From Nitrincola alkalilacustris (lineage in GTDB: Bacteria > Pseudomonadota > Gammaproteobacteria > Pseudomonadales > Balneatricaceae), in the NCBI RefSeq assembly GCF_008973755.1, contig NZ_WBOM01000002.1, positions 496,001 to 560,000 on the forward strand: a stretch of DNA of 64,000 nt, read 5' to 3'. Within the stretch, counting starts at the first letter, position 1. Every line of letters starts with the position of its first letter. Of the stretch, positions 54,890 through 64,000 are shown in pieces. The position numbers were made by a program, and so were the translations under genes. The notes beneath the pieces were generated by a model. It had not been told where the DNA came from, did no database searches, and saw nothing but the letters and a program-made list of their open reading frames with translations.

Positions 54890-56419
54890 ATGAGAACCGC
54901 CGCTCGCGCTTTGATATCGCTTTATTCCAGCTATGGACTGCTGGTATTGGCAAATGCCCTGTTCACCACGGTTATCAGCCTGCGTGCAGATATAGAAGGC
55001 TTTGTCGTGCAGACCATCGGTCTGCTGATGGCCTGTTACTTTCTGGGCATGTTTGTCGGTGCACGTTTTACCTCAGGCATTATCCAGCGGGCTGGTCATA
55101 TTCGTGCCTTCGGTGCGTTTGCTTCCTTTATCTCCATTTCGCCTCTGATGCATATTCTGTGGATAGACCCCTGGGTATGGGGTGTGCTGCGTTTAATGGA
55201 TGGTTTCTGTCTTGCCGGGCTTTTCATCATCACCGAGAGCTGGTTGAACGCCCGCTCGAGTAACGAAACGCGCGGCAGTATCATGGCTTTGTACATGGTG
55301 GTGAACTATCTGGCGTCCGGTCTGGGCCAGTTGCTGTTGATCTTTGCAGAACCGGGTGATTTCCAACTGTTTGCCATAGCGTCCATCTGTTTCTCCCTGT
55401 CACTGCTGCCGCTGCTGATGACCCGTACCGAGGCACCGGCTCCGCAGCCGGTGAAGGGGTTTACGGTCATGCCGCTGTTGAAGGTGGCACCGACAGGCTT
55501 ATTCGGTGCGGTGTGCTCTGGGTCGGTCAATGCGGCGTTCTTTTCGATGGCGCCTATCTATGCGCAAGGGCTAGAGATGTCTGTCAGGGATATCTCGCTG
55601 TTCATGATGGCAGGGGTTTTTTCCGGTCTGGTGCTGCAGATTCCGATCGGTAAACTGTCTGACCGCATTGAGCGACGCAAGGTAATAGCCGGGGTCAGTT
55701 TCGGTGCGCTGATGTGTAGTCTGTCAATGATTTTGATCGTGCAACTGGGATTGCCTACCTACTGGCTGTTTTTCAATGTGTTTGCCTATGGATCCCTTGC
55801 ATTTGTGATCTATCCGCTGTCGGCGGCACATGTGAATGACTGGAGTGACCCGGATCAGTTGATGCAGACCTCATCAGGGCTGTTGGTAGGCTATGGTTGT
55901 GGCGCCATATTTGGCCCGATGCTCAGTGCCGGGCTGATGGGTAAATTCGGACCTTCAGCTCTGTTTATCTATATTGCCGTGAATCTGTTTTTCATGATGC
56001 TGTTTGCCATCTATCAATCCCGCGTGGCGGGTCTGCAGCGCGAGAAAATCGAGTTTATTCCTCAGGCTGCTGTCCAGTTCCCGACCGAAGAGCTTTATCA
56101 TGCTGCGCAGGATGATGCTGATCCGGTACCGGAGGAGTTGTACGACAGTGGCACTGACGAGCCGGCGCAGGAACCGGAGATCAGACCGGAAGAGATTGCT
56201 GGTGTTGAGGATAATGAGACCAGTGGGCATGGTGTCGTTGAAGAGTATGTAACTGATGCACCGGATGATATGAGTTACGAAGAGCTGAAGAAGGAGATTC
56301 AAGAGGAGCTTCATCCCGATCCTGTTGAGCAGCAGGACGCTGACTTTCCACAAGAGTCGTCGGATGACGAGGCAGATGAAAACACTGATAAGAAAAAGCC
56401 GCACAAACCGTCTGAGTAA
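54890..56419 (+). CDS. MFS permease (YcaD-like) with long acidic C-terminal tail
   Basis: 509 residues. About 12 helices occupy residues 10-380 with the loop-8/9 motif GKLSDRIERRKVIAG and the N-half stretch FIITESWLNARSSNETRG typical of the YcaD group. The last 125 residues are hydrophilic and acidic, full of Glu/Asp/Pro (DDADPVPEELYDSGTDEPAQ), ending in a basic KKKPHKP. E. coli YcaD is about 380 residues and lacks this tail. The start has no strong ribosome site. The 3' end doubles as the gcvP terminator. Confidence 0.88.
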   Translation: MRTAARALISLYSSYGLLVLANALFTTVISLRADIEGFVVQTIGLLMACYFLGMFVGARFTSGIIQRAGHIRAFGAFASFISISPLMHILWIDPWVWGVLRLMDGFCLAGLFIITESWLNARSSNETRGSIMALYMVVNYLASGLGQLLLIFAEPGDFQLFAIASICFSLSLLPLLMTRTEAPAPQPVKGFTVMPLLKVAPTGLFGAVCSGSVNAAFFSMAPIYAQGLEMSVRDISLFMMAGVFSGLVLQIPIGKLSDRIERRKVIAGVSFGALMCSLSMILIVQLGLPTYWLFFNVFAYGSLAFVIYPLSAAHVNDWSDPDQLMQTSSGLLVGYGCGAIFGPMLSAGLMGKFGPSALFIYIAVNLFFMMLFAIYQSRVAGLQREKIEFIPQAAVQFPTEELYHAAQDDADPVPEELYDSGTDEPAQEPEIRPEEIAGVEDNETSGHGVVEEYVTDAPDDMSYEELKKEIQEELHPDPVEQQDADFPQESSDDEADENTDKKKPHKPSE

Positions 56420-56433
56420 CGGCTGGTGCGGCT
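56393..56433 (-). terminator. Rho-independent terminator of gcvP
   Basis: Read on the minus strand, AGCCGCAC and GTGCGGCT (8-bp perfect arms, 56433-56397) enclose an inner CCGT/ACGG stem and are followed by TTTT. It lies 19 bp past the gcvP stop and overlaps the last codons of the convergent MFS gene. Confidence 0.8.
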
Positions 56434-56451
56434 ATTCGGTAGTAATGGCAG

Positions 56452-59352
56452 TTACTCTGCGTAAGCTTCCGTAGGAATGCATGAACAGAACAGGTGGCGG
56501 TCACCGTAGACGTTGTCTATGCGGTTGACCGTCGGCCACACCTTACCATCCTTCAGCCAGGCAGCCGGGAAGGCGGCCTGTTCACGGCTGTAAGGACGAT
56601 CCCAGTCGGACAGCATATCATCCTGCGTATGCGGGGCATTGCGCAGTGGGTTGTTGTCCGCATCGATCTGGCCTGATTCCACCAGCGCGATCTCTTCTCT
56701 GATCTTCTGCATCGCTTCAATAAAACGATCCAGCTCTGCTTTTGATTCTGACTCGGTTGGCTCGATCATCAAGGTGCCGGGCACCGGGAAAGACATGGTC
56801 GGCGCATGGAAACCAAAATCCATCAGGCGCTTGGCCACATCCTCTTCAGAGATGCCGGTGCGCTCTTTCAGCGGGCGCAGGTCGATGATGCACTCATGTG
56901 CCACACGCCCGTTACGACCACTGTACAGTATCGGATAATGCTCACCGAGCCTTTTAGCCAGATAGTTGGCATTCAGAATAGCCGTTTCGGTGGCTTGTCT
57001 CAGACCCAGTCCACCCATCAGGGCGATATACACCCAACTGATGGACAGGATGCTGGCACTGCCCCAGGGCGCTGCGGACACAGCACCGTTTCCGGCATCC
57101 GGCCCCTCAATGGTCACGACAGGATGGTTGGCAACGTGCGGGATCAGGTGTTTCTTGATACCGATGGGCCCCATACCCGGACCACCGCCACCATGCGGAA
57201 TGCAGAAGGTCTTGTGCAGGTTCATGTGCGACACGTCTGCACCTATCTCTGCCGGCTGGCTGATCGCCACCTGCGCGTTCAGGTTGGCACCATCCATATA
57301 GACCTGGCCGCCATGGGTATGAATGATCTCGCAGATATCACGGATACCCTCTTCGAACACGCCGTGTGTCGATGGGTAGGTGATCATCAGACAGGAGAGT
57401 TCATCCTTATGCAGTTCTGCTTTCTGACGCAGGTCTTCAATCTCGACGTTGCCCTTTTCATCACAGTTCACCAGCACCACTTTCATATCAGCCAGTGCAG
57501 CGGATGCCGGGTTGGTGCCGTGAGCGGAGGTCGGGATCAGGCAGATGTTACGATGTCCCTGGCCCTGTGCCTGATGATAGCTGCGGATCGCCAGCAGGCC
57601 GGCATACTCGCCCTGAGCACCTGAGTTGGGTTGCATGCAGACCGCATCAAAGCCGGTGATGGCCATCAGCATCTGTTCCAGCTCGGCGATCATCTGCTGA
57701 TAGCCGTGGGTCTGCTCCTGAGGGGCGAAGGGGTGCATATTGCCCAGTTCAGGCCAGGTGACCGGAATCATTTCGGCGGTGGCGTTGAGCTTCATGGTGC
57801 ATGAGCCCAGTGCAATCATGCTGTGCACCAGCGACAGATCACGGTTCTCCAGACGCTTCAGATAACGCAGCATCTCGGTTTCACTGTGATGTGTGTTGAA
57901 CACAGGATGGGTCAGGAAGCTGGATTGACGAACCAGATCATCAGGTATGGACGCCGAACCCTGAGCAACGATATCCGCATCAATTGCATTCAGATCAAGT
58001 GAGTGGTCAGCACCGATGATGCAGTTCCACAGCGTCTCTATCTCTTCGCGTCCGGTGCGCTCGTCGCAGGTGATACCGATACGGTCATCGCCGACTTTAC
58101 GCAGGTTGATCCCTTCGACCAGCGCACGGCTGGTGATGACATCGCGCATGTCACCGACGCGGATGGTCAGGGTGTCGAACCAGTAGCGGTTACAGATCTC
58201 GACATCATACTTTTTCAGACCGGCAGCCAGTATGTCAGTCAGACGGTGGACGCGATTGGCGATGGTTTTCAGGCCTTCAGGTCCGTGATAGATGGCATAG
58301 AAAGCAGCCATATTGGCCAGCAGTGCCTGAGCAGTACAGATGTTTGAAGTCGCTTTCTCACGGCGGATATGCTGTTCACGAGTCTGCATCGCCATGCGCA
58401 GGGCGGGCTTGCCGCGTGTATCCACTGAAACGCCGATAATGCGTCCAGGTACTGAGCGTTTGTACTCATCGCGGGTAGCAAAGAAGGCAGCGTGAGGGCC
58501 GCCGAAGCCCATCGGTACACCAAAGCGCTGAGCGGAGCCGAAGACAACATCGGCACCCAGCTCACCCGGTGGCGTCAGCAGAACAAGGCTCAAGATATCG
58601 GCTGCGACACAGAACAGGGCTTTCTTGTCGTGTGCCTTCTCGATCAAGGTCTGATGGTTACGGATTTCGCCGTGGGTATCGGGGTATTGTACGACAACAC
58701 CGAAAATATCATGTTGATCGATCAGCTCGGCAACATCGCCGACAATCACGTCATAACCGAGTGGTTCTGCACGTGTCTGGATAACGCTGATGTTCTGTGG
58801 GTGCAGATTTTCGTCCACCAGGAAAACATTGGCTTTTTTGGCTTTGGACATGCGTTTGCACAGTGTCATCGCCTCTGCAGCTGCGGTAGCTTCATCCAGC
58901 AGAGATGCATTCGCCAGATCCATACCAGTCAGATCCATGATCATCTGCTGAAAGTTCAGCAGGCCTTCAAGGCGACCCTGAGCAATTTCAGGCTGGTAGG
59001 GTGTGTAAGCTGTATACCAGCCTGGATTCTCCAGTACGTTGCGCAGAATCACATTAGGGGTGATGGTATCGGTATAGCCCATGCCGATCATGGAGCGTTT
59101 CACCTGATTCAGGCTGACCATATGCTTCAGATAGCTCAGTACTTCGCTCTCGGTGCGTGGCTCAGCAAGAGGGATTGGCTGTTTAACCTGGATTGAACCC
59201 GGGACTGTTTCCTTGATCAGTGCATCCAGTGAATCAAGTCCGAGGGCTTCAAGCATCGCTTGACGCTCATCATCTGATGGACCGATATGGCGACTGATAA
59301 AGTCTGCTTTCTGTTCAAGCGTATTCAGAGAGGACTGATTCTGTGCACTCAT
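56452..59352 (-). CDS. gcvP: Glycine dehydrogenase (decarboxylating), P protein
   Basis: 966 residues, the size of the single-chain P protein. The PLP-binding lysine is K714 in [20 protein letters not shown]. Other family stretches are [32 protein letters not shown] and [20 protein letters not shown]. It decarboxylates glycine and passes the methylamine to the H protein in the cleavage system that supplies methylene-tetrahydrofolate. gcvT and gcvH are not in the window, so gcvP is a separate transcription unit. The ATG has AGGA 9 nt upstream. Confidence 0.97.
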   Translation of the reverse strand: MSAQNQSSLNTLEQKADFISRHIGPSDDERQAMLEALGLDSLDALIKETVPGSIQVKQPIPLAEPRTESEVLSYLKHMVSLNQVKRSMIGMGYTDTITPNVILRNVLENPGWYTAYTPYQPEIAQGRLEGLLNFQQMIMDLTGMDLANASLLDEATAAAEAMTLCKRMSKAKKANVFLVDENLHPQNISVIQTRAEPLGYDVIVGDVAELIDQHDIFGVVVQYPDTHGEIRNHQTLIEKAHDKKALFCVAADILSLVLLTPPGELGADVVFGSAQRFGVPMGFGGPHAAFFATRDEYKRSVPGRIIGVSVDTRGKPALRMAMQTREQHIRREKATSNICTAQALLANMAAFYAIYHGPEGLKTIANRVHRLTDILAAGLKKYDVEICNRYWFDTLTIRVGDMRDVITSRALVEGINLRKVGDDRIGITCDERTGREEIETLWNCIIGADHSLDLNAIDADIVAQGSASIPDDLVRQSSFLTHPVFNTHHSETEMLRYLKRLENRDLSLVHSMIALGSCTMKLNATAEMIPVTWPELGNMHPFAPQEQTHGYQQMIAELEQMLMAITGFDAVCMQPNSGAQGEYAGLLAIRSYHQAQGQGHRNICLIPTSAHGTNPASAALADMKVVLVNCDEKGNVEIEDLRQKAELHKDELSCLMITYPSTHGVFEEGIRDICEIIHTHGGQVYMDGANLNAQVAISQPAEIGADVSHMNLHKTFCIPHGGGGPGMGPIGIKKHLIPHVANHPVVTIEGPDAGNGAVSAAPWGSASILSISWVYIALMGGLGLRQATETAILNANYLAKRLGEHYPILYSGRNGRVAHECIIDLRPLKERTGISEEDVAKRLMDFGFHAPTMSFPVPGTLMIEPTESESKAELDRFIEAMQKIREEIALVESGQIDADNNPLRNAPHTQDDMLSDWDRPYSREQAAFPAAWLKDGKVWPTVNRIDNVYGDRHLFCSCIPTEAYAE

Positions 59353-59448
59353 CGTTCAGGAATCCTGCGTTTAAAGTTCAGGGGTATAAAAAGTTCAGGT
59401 GTAAACTGCCTGCGGCAGCTTGAACTGACCTGAAAGTCGGTAGAGGCT

Positions 59449-59479
59449 ATAATACTGCGTTTGTTTCTTTTTGTACAAA
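59449..59479 (-). promoter_or_regulatory. Candidate gcvP promoter
   Basis: Minus strand -35 TTGTAC (59479-59474) and -10 TATTAT (59454-59449) with a long 19-bp spacer. The -35 lies inside the first palindrome. The long spacer suggests a regulated, weak promoter. Confidence 0.4.
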
Positions 59480-59509
59480 AAAATGATCATTTGTTTCCTA
59501 TAGGAAACT
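59469..59509. promoter_or_regulatory. Three adjacent perfect palindromes in the gcvP control region
   Basis: TTTTTGTACAAAAA (59469-59482), AAATGATCATTT (59482-59493) and GTTTCCTATAGGAAAC (59494-59509) abut one another with no spacer. The last is a 16-bp perfect palindrome. They probably bind one or more dimeric regulators at or upstream of the -35. Confidence 0.75.
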
Positions 59510-59868
59510 CCGTCGCTTTGCCTTTATCTCTTGCCGGCAGCATTCGCTTCAAAGTTATCAGACCTGCACCATACATGTTTTGTTATGTATCTTGGCAACC
59601 GTGAATACAGGCCGTGATAGTGGCGTAATGCATGAAAAACGATACATATGATACACCTTGAAACAGTTTTCCACTAATCTCAGGGTATCATTCATATGGA
59701 TGGTCTGATGTGATGGGTGATGCAAGTGAGGTGAGGCGAGGACGAGCAGGGGGCGCTGGTGCATATCAGTGGTGTGATGTGGGACATTACCGAGCATAAG
59801 CCCGGGCAGACAGCCAATCACAACAGACGTCATGCTGTTGAGGCTGGCTGCGCTTGTATGGGCTCAGG

Positions 59869-60204
59869 CTATTTTTTTCGCCACTGACCATTGGCATCCT
59901 GAATATATTCGCCAGGCGCTGCACGTTCATGCAGGCGTTGTCCCATTCTCTGCTCGAATATCTCCAGTGTGACGGATGCACTCTCGGCGCTGGACTGATA
60001 ATGCGCCTTGCGCTTGGTGTTGATCTCATTCACCAGTGCTCTGAGATCTGCACTTGGTGAAGGGGTGACAATACCCAGATAGCCGTTGAGCTGCTCACCC
60101 ACTGCGCCGGATGACTTGGCCTGCTCAAGCGTCATGCTCCAGGCGGGCAGGGCAATCAGCAGGAGTGCCAGCATGGCCAATACTTGTTTAATTTGCCTTG
60201 TCAT
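59869..60204 (-). CDS. ydbL: YdbL-family periplasmic protein (DUF1318)
   Basis: 111 residues with signal peptide (VLAMLALLLIALPAWS) and the DUF1318 pattern: LEQAKSSGAVGEQLNGYLG, VNEINTKRKAHYQ and QRLHERAAPGEYIQDANGQW. The ATG has a strong AGGAGG site. It is third in a ydbH-ynbE-ydbL operon. In E. coli, YdbL modulates the YdbH-YnbE phospholipid bridge across the periplasm; the same role is likely here. Confidence 0.93.
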   Translation of the reverse strand: MTRQIKQVLAMLALLLIALPAWSMTLEQAKSSGAVGEQLNGYLGIVTPSPSADLRALVNEINTKRKAHYQSSAESASVTLEIFEQRMGQRLHERAAPGEYIQDANGQWRKK

Positions 60205-60215
60205 GCTACTTCCTC

Positions 60216-60416
60216 CTAGAACAGGTCGCTGTTCTCATTGAACAGATTGTCTATCTCTTTATCCACCTTGATCAGAATCTCATGCTGGATTTTGACATTG
60301 AGATTGATTGTGATGGGCTCTGATGGCGCCTCTACCTTGACTGTCGGGTTGCAGCCGGTCAGTACGACCAGTAGGCCCGGCAGCAGGAGCCAGTGCCATC
60401 TTCGTTGTGTACTCAT
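60216..60416 (-). CDS. ynbE: YnbE-family lipoprotein
   Basis: 66 residues from the ATG at 60416 with AGGAG 8 nt upstream; the frame is open further upstream (to 60590) but overlaps ydbH. The lipobox is LTGC (Cys22), followed by NPTVKVEAPSEPITINLNVK, a beta-strand-rich stretch. E. coli YnbE is a similarly small outer-membrane lipoprotein that multimerises and extends YdbH to the outer membrane. It lies 88 bp after ydbH and 11 bp before ydbL. Confidence 0.92.
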   Translation of the reverse strand: MSTQRRWHWLLLPGLLVVLTGCNPTVKVEAPSEPITINLNVKIQHEILIKVDKEIDNLFNENSDLF

Positions 60417-60504
60417 AACCGGTTCTCCTTTCATTTTCCGATATAGTGCATGAGTCAAGTAGAACATACTAAAGCTGAACCTATCCCTAACAATCTGATG
60501 AAAA

Positions 60505-62823
60505 CTACTGTCTGAAGTGCTGATCAATGCGATCCGTGATTCTGCCGGTAAGTTGCAGGGCTTTGAGAAGATCAAGAATATTTTCCTCAATACTGATGGT
60601 CAGATCAATCGGACGACCATCCTGCCAGTCGGGGTTTCGGCCCTGAATTCTGGCGACAAGATGCGCATCGCCAGAGGGCTCATAATCCAGAGTCAGATGG
60701 AGCAGGCTGAACTGCATGTCGGTCAAGGCTTCAAACGCCATTCTGAGTCCGAAATTGCCTGCGGCCATGCTGCCCAGTGCAGCGTCAGGGGTATAACGTA
60801 TCACGCCTCCGGGTTCAACGCTTTGCAGGAAACCACTGCTGATACTGATCTGTCCATCACTGATGGTGATCGGCAGTTGTCCGGTGATGACTCCCTCTCC
60901 ATAGAGTCCCTGCTGTGCATAGAGTTCAAGTACGTCTGTCAGTCTGATGCCATCGATGCCGATCAGAAAGGTGCTTTGCAGCTGCAGCGGATTGATCTCA
61001 ATACCGGGTAAGTTGATTTTACCACCGAGTAAAGTGATGTAGGAGGGTGTCAGCCTCAGCAGAGGGTTGGTGCCGGGGCTCATGTTGAACTGATAGCCGA
61101 GTGACGGGCCTCCGACAGGCAGGCCGATATTGATGTAGCGGATGTTGACCTCGCCGGCATCTCTGAGCTGGCCCTGACTGTTGTACTGTAGTTCGGAGCG
61201 CCAGTTGATCCCTTCAAGATGTGTTTCTTTCTGGCTCAGGTGCAGATCGGTCACTTGCTGTCGGCTGGTCAGTGTCCAGGTGTTGTCCTGAGCAATGAAT
61301 CGTCCATTGGCGCTGAGCCGGCCCTGATGAAAAGCAAGCTCTGCGGGTAGCTCGGGTATGAAGCGCCTGAATAGAGGGTACTGACCCTGAATCGAGAAGG
61401 GTGTCAGTTGCCAGTCGATTTCAGCTTTTCCTGTCAGCTCTGCGGATAAGTCTGCGTTGATCTCTATTGGCAGTTCCAGTGTTTTGATCAGCAGCTTGCT
61501 GCTCAGTTGCTGTCTGGCGATATTGAAGGTGAACTCACCGCCCAGAGAGGCGCTGGGAAGCTCGCGACCCTCAAGGCTTGCGGTGATGGCCGGCAGGGTG
61601 ATACGCCCCTTCAACAAATCGCTGTTTAGGCTTGCAGGCTGCAAAGTGATGGCTATCGGCTCCAGCTGGAGTTTTTCGACACCCTGAACCTTCACGCTGG
61701 CTGCTTTTACCCTGGCTGAGAGAGAAGAGCGCTGCCAGTCCTGCACCTCAGCTAATGGACCGCTGATCTGCAGCGCCTCCATTAAGGTCACCTCCAGATC
61801 GATCAGTTCCATATCCGCCTGAGAGAGCTTTCGGATCAACACGCGGCTGGTGGGTGCCAGATTGATGCTCACATCTCCCGCCTTCAACTGTGCACTGCCC
61901 TGAATTCTGCTGTTCAGCTCACCCAGATCCGGGTGTTGTATCTGAATATCCACCAGGGTGCCTATCTCAATATCCAGTGTCTGCAGCAGAGTTGTCGGGT
62001 CCAGAGGCAACAGCTGTGGAAAGCGTATCTGGCTGCCCAGTGTGAGATCACTTTTCAGGATGGGCAGTTCGACGCTCAGCTCTGGCATCTGCGTGTTTAT
62101 CCACTGCTGGATCCGTGATAGATCAAGCTGATGACTGAGGCTGAATATCCAGTCGTCCCCTGAAGGCTCAAAATTGCCGGCGGCGCGGTACAGGGTTTCT
62201 TCCAGATAGTGCAGCCGGGTAGTGAATGCGAGATCTCTGTCGAGTGTCAGGTCGGCATAACCCAGATGCTGATCATCGTAACGGATGGCCATTCGCGACT
62301 GAAACAGGTTTCGTGTGATCTCGACAAAGCCGGATGCCGATGCCAGTGGCGTATCTTCAGCCTGGTAGCGGATATTCAACTGTCCGATGATCAGGCGCTG
62401 CGAGGGAGCATAAGCAAAAAGGCTGGCCGGCAGTTCAGGTGGCAGTGACAGAGTGTTGTGCCTGCTCAGCTCATCCTCTATACGCTTGGGTATGCTGCTG
62501 TCGGCTTCTATGGTCAGATTGGCCTGGGCTACGCGCACCTCTGTCAGCTCCTGAGTCAGCAGCAGATTCAGCGGATCAAACATGACTACCAGAGAGTCTG
62601 CTTCCAGCTGCATGCGTCGACCATCCTGCTCCTGTGTAAAAGCAAGGTGGCTGACCTCTATCTGATCCCAGCGTGGGTGTGTCATGGCAAAGCTGGTTTC
62701 GCTGAAACCCTGTTCGGCAAACCAGTGTTCTATAGCGTTACGTGCCAGGTAGGGCAGGGCGGCATAGGACAGGGCCGCCAGCAATAGGGGTAACAGGGCC
62801 AGCAGTAATATCAGTTTGCGCAT
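60505..62823 (-). CDS. ydbH: YdbH-family AsmA-like inner-membrane protein
   Basis: 772 residues: one N-terminal membrane anchor (LILLLALLPLLLAALSYAAL) and a long periplasmic part of beta-strand repeats, the taco-like groove of the TamB/YhdP/YdbH group. The conserved C-terminal stretch is GVIRYTPDAALGSMAAGNFG. In E. coli YdbH, TamB and YhdP redundantly carry phospholipids to the outer membrane, and YdbH needs YnbE and YdbL. E. coli YdbH is about 879 residues, so this is a shorter member. GGAGGG precedes the ATG. Confidence 0.93.
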   Translation of the reverse strand: MRKLILLLALLPLLLAALSYAALPYLARNAIEHWFAEQGFSETSFAMTHPRWDQIEVSHLAFTQEQDGRRMQLEADSLVVMFDPLNLLLTQELTEVRVAQANLTIEADSSIPKRIEDELSRHNTLSLPPELPASLFAYAPSQRLIIGQLNIRYQAEDTPLASASGFVEITRNLFQSRMAIRYDDQHLGYADLTLDRDLAFTTRLHYLEETLYRAAGNFEPSGDDWIFSLSHQLDLSRIQQWINTQMPELSVELPILKSDLTLGSQIRFPQLLPLDPTTLLQTLDIEIGTLVDIQIQHPDLGELNSRIQGSAQLKAGDVSINLAPTSRVLIRKLSQADMELIDLEVTLMEALQISGPLAEVQDWQRSSLSARVKAASVKVQGVEKLQLEPIAITLQPASLNSDLLKGRITLPAITASLEGRELPSASLGGEFTFNIARQQLSSKLLIKTLELPIEINADLSAELTGKAEIDWQLTPFSIQGQYPLFRRFIPELPAELAFHQGRLSANGRFIAQDNTWTLTSRQQVTDLHLSQKETHLEGINWRSELQYNSQGQLRDAGEVNIRYINIGLPVGGPSLGYQFNMSPGTNPLLRLTPSYITLLGGKINLPGIEINPLQLQSTFLIGIDGIRLTDVLELYAQQGLYGEGVITGQLPITISDGQISISSGFLQSVEPGGVIRYTPDAALGSMAAGNFGLRMAFEALTDMQFSLLHLTLDYEPSGDAHLVARIQGRNPDWQDGRPIDLTISIEENILDLLKALQLTGRITDRIDQHFRQ

Positions 62824-62871
62824 ACACTACCCTCCCTTGTCTGCACACTTACCTCAACAAGCTGTCTGGAT

Positions 62872-63531
62872 TCAGTCTCGCTTGCGTACTACATTCAGTC
62901 CGTCGCGCAGTGTCAGGAATATATTCTCCACATCAGGATCCGCAGCGATGCGTTGATTGGTCTCCACCAGAATATCATCTATCTCTGACTCGGGTTGCAG
63001 GACCTTTCCAGACCAGAGTACGTTGTCCAGTACGATAAGCCCACCCGGGCGAGTCATTGCCTTGACGCGTTCATAATAGTTCAGATAGTTGCGTTTATCG
63101 GCATCAATGAAGGTGAAATCCAGTGTGATATCCAGTGACTCAATCGTATCCAGGGCGCGTCCAAATATGACCTCAATCTTGTGGCCATGTTCACTGCGGT
63201 CAAAAAATGTCTGTGCCAGTTCTATGGCACGTGGATTGGTTTCGCAACAGATCAGGCGGCCATCCTCAGGCATCCCTTCGGCTATGGACAGGGCCGAGTA
63301 ACCGGTGAACATGCCGATTTCAAGTGCGAACCTGGGCCGAACCAGCGCCGACAGTATCTTCAGGCTGCGCCCCACCAGACGGCCGGAAAGCTTTTGCGGC
63401 CACCCCATATGTTCCTGTGTCGCGTTGACCAGCTCCTGCAGCAATGCGGGTTCAGGAGTGGTGTTGACGAAGGCGTAGTCTTCGATGCTTTCATCAACCA
63501 GGTAGGGCGTATTGACCAGCTTCTTTGTCAT
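62872..63531 (-). CDS. Class I SAM-dependent O-methyltransferase (caffeoyl-CoA type)
   Basis: 219 residues from the ATG at 63531 (MTKKLVNTPY); a TTG at 63564 is possible. The SAM motif I is ALEIGMFTGYSALSIAEGMP, followed by ICCETNPRAIELAQ, the metal-linked FTFIDADKRNYLNYYERV and VLDNVLWSGKV. Family members methylate catechol-type hydroxyls or thiols. The acceptor here cannot be named. It may share the ydbH transcript (48 bp gap) but need not be related in function. Confidence 0.9.
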   Translation of the reverse strand: MTKKLVNTPYLVDESIEDYAFVNTTPEPALLQELVNATQEHMGWPQKLSGRLVGRSLKILSALVRPRFALEIGMFTGYSALSIAEGMPEDGRLICCETNPRAIELAQTFFDRSEHGHKIEVIFGRALDTIESLDITLDFTFIDADKRNYLNYYERVKAMTRPGGLIVLDNVLWSGKVLQPESEIDDILVETNQRIAADPDVENIFLTLRDGLNVVRKRD

Positions 63532-63671
63532 GGATATCGGCGCAAGTAAGTGAAATGAGTGCAAATTGTAGCACTATTCTGTCAGCCAGTTCACAGGTAA
63601 AAGAGTTGGTCGGGTGCGGCTGGGGTTTGTGCCTGAATTCGAATACAATGCTCAGCCTTGATAAGGAGACA

Positions 63672-64000
63672 ATGATGACTGACACCCTGATGATATTCCT
63701 GCTGACCGGATTGGTATCCATGTCTGCCGCACTCAGTGCCGGTACTCTGAACAAGCTGCCTGAGGATAAACGCCCGGATTTTCTGAAGAGTCGTAATGGC
63801 CCGGTTACTGTCATCATGATTGGCAACTTCGCGGCTCTGACCCTGATAGGTGCACTGGCATTCGGTTTCAGAAAGCTTGACTGGTGGATTCCACTGACCT
63901 GTATTTTTCTGACATTCCCCGTCGTACATATCCTGATTCTGCAACGATTACTGGGTAATCTGCGTAATCTGTTCCTGATGGCGCCACTGGTACTGGTGTC
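63672..64000 (+). CDS. Small membrane protein, 3' end cut by window
   Basis: 109 codons are visible from the ATG at 63672 (or 63675), with AAGGAG upstream, and the frame is still open at the window edge. At least three hydrophobic segments are visible (IFLLTGLVSMSAALSAG, VIMIGNFAALTLIGALAFG and IPLTCIFLTFPVVHILIL), separated by a short charged loop (KLPEDKRPDFLKSRNG). I do not recognise the family. It diverges from the methyltransferase gene. Confidence 0.7.
   Translation, partial: MMTDTLMIFLLTGLVSMSAALSAGTLNKLPEDKRPDFLKSRNGPVTVIMIGNFAALTLIGALAFGFRKLDWWIPLTCIFLTFPVVHILILQRLLGNLRNLFLMAPLVLV

Larger units (their letters stand above)
59353..59868. other. 516-bp intergenic region upstream of gcvP
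   Basis: It holds three contiguous perfect palindromes (59469-59509), a candidate gcvP promoter, and a plus-strand CTGACC-N17-TATAAT (59425-59453) that reads away from gcvP into sequence with no plus-strand gene. No convincing ORF or riboswitch is seen; a 91-codon minus-strand frame at 59558-59833 has no recognisable features. The rest (59510-59868) shows nothing I can name. Confidence 0.5.

Noticed and set aside
56806-57624. 272-codon plus-strand frame within gcvP
   Set aside because: Antisense shadow of a strongly conserved enzyme; no ribosome site or family features. The same applies to 58492-59196.
59558-59833. 91-codon minus-strand frame in the gcvP-ydbL gap
   Set aside because: Atypical composition, no Shine-Dalgarno and no recognised motif. 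I treat the region as non-coding.
59353-59868. Glycine riboswitch upstream of gcvP
   Set aside because: I could not find the conserved tandem aptamer core; the palindromes explain the structure better.

Overview
The window is a chromosomal stretch of a Gram-negative bacterium, most likely a marine gammaproteobacterium of the Oceanospirillaceae type (lineage is my inference). Supporting signs are E. coli-like operons (modABC, the osmF/yehZYXW betaine system, sbcDC, ydbH-ynbE-ydbL), outer-membrane-linked lipoproteins, an FNR-type site and dense two-component/c-di-GMP signalling. I see no rRNA, CRISPR array, insertion sequence or prophage. Both edges cut genes: modC on the left and a small membrane protein on the right.

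Layout. 1-2266: molybdate ABC importer modABC (minus). 2521-6349: four-gene osmoprotectant ABC importer of the OsmF/YehZYXW type (plus), then tRNA-Pro(CGG). 6527-8748: a three-gene arsenic-type operon arsR-arsH-MFS (minus), whose arsR looks leaderless. 8808-10530: cysE and an orphan family-3 solute-binding protein. 10713-13933: a Lon-type protease whose ATPase motifs look destroyed, overlapping a Usp-like partner gene. 13954-22849: an amidohydrolase divergent from a tightly packed run: acetoacetate-decarboxylase-fold protein, large FAD oxidoreductase, 7TM hybrid kinase and REC-GGDEF cyclase. 22878-26341: CorA, pirin and DoxX, with a divergent LysR regulator. 26395-30668: sbcD-sbcC.

30673-37111: DUF1989-type protein, Cache-PAS-GGDEF cyclase, a divergent Cache chemoreceptor with a perfect FNR/ANR-type box between them, and an AttH-like lipoprotein that ends an ABC operon running to 40264. 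40473-42847: AI-2E-family permease and rmuC. 42911-43822: two small copper-linked periplasmic proteins. 44006-53150: a signalling island with a soluble kinase, REC-EAL phosphodiesterase plus membrane hybrid kinase (minus), and a divergent periplasmic binding protein, hybrid kinase and TauE/SafE exporter with start/stop overlaps. 53178-64000: MscS-type channel, MFS permease with a long acidic tail, gcvP with an unusual triple-palindrome promoter region, the ydbH-ynbE-ydbL envelope-lipid operon, an O-methyltransferase and a truncated membrane gene.

How the parts work together. None of the four histidine kinases has a neighbouring DNA-binding response regulator. The REC-bearing outputs visible are a GGDEF cyclase and an EAL phosphodiesterase, so the local theme is input to c-di-GMP. 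The two most unusual assemblies are the enzyme-plus-sensor operon at 14900-22849, and the binding protein/kinase/exporter operon at 49088-53150, which has a periplasmic binding protein but no ABC permease or ATPase.
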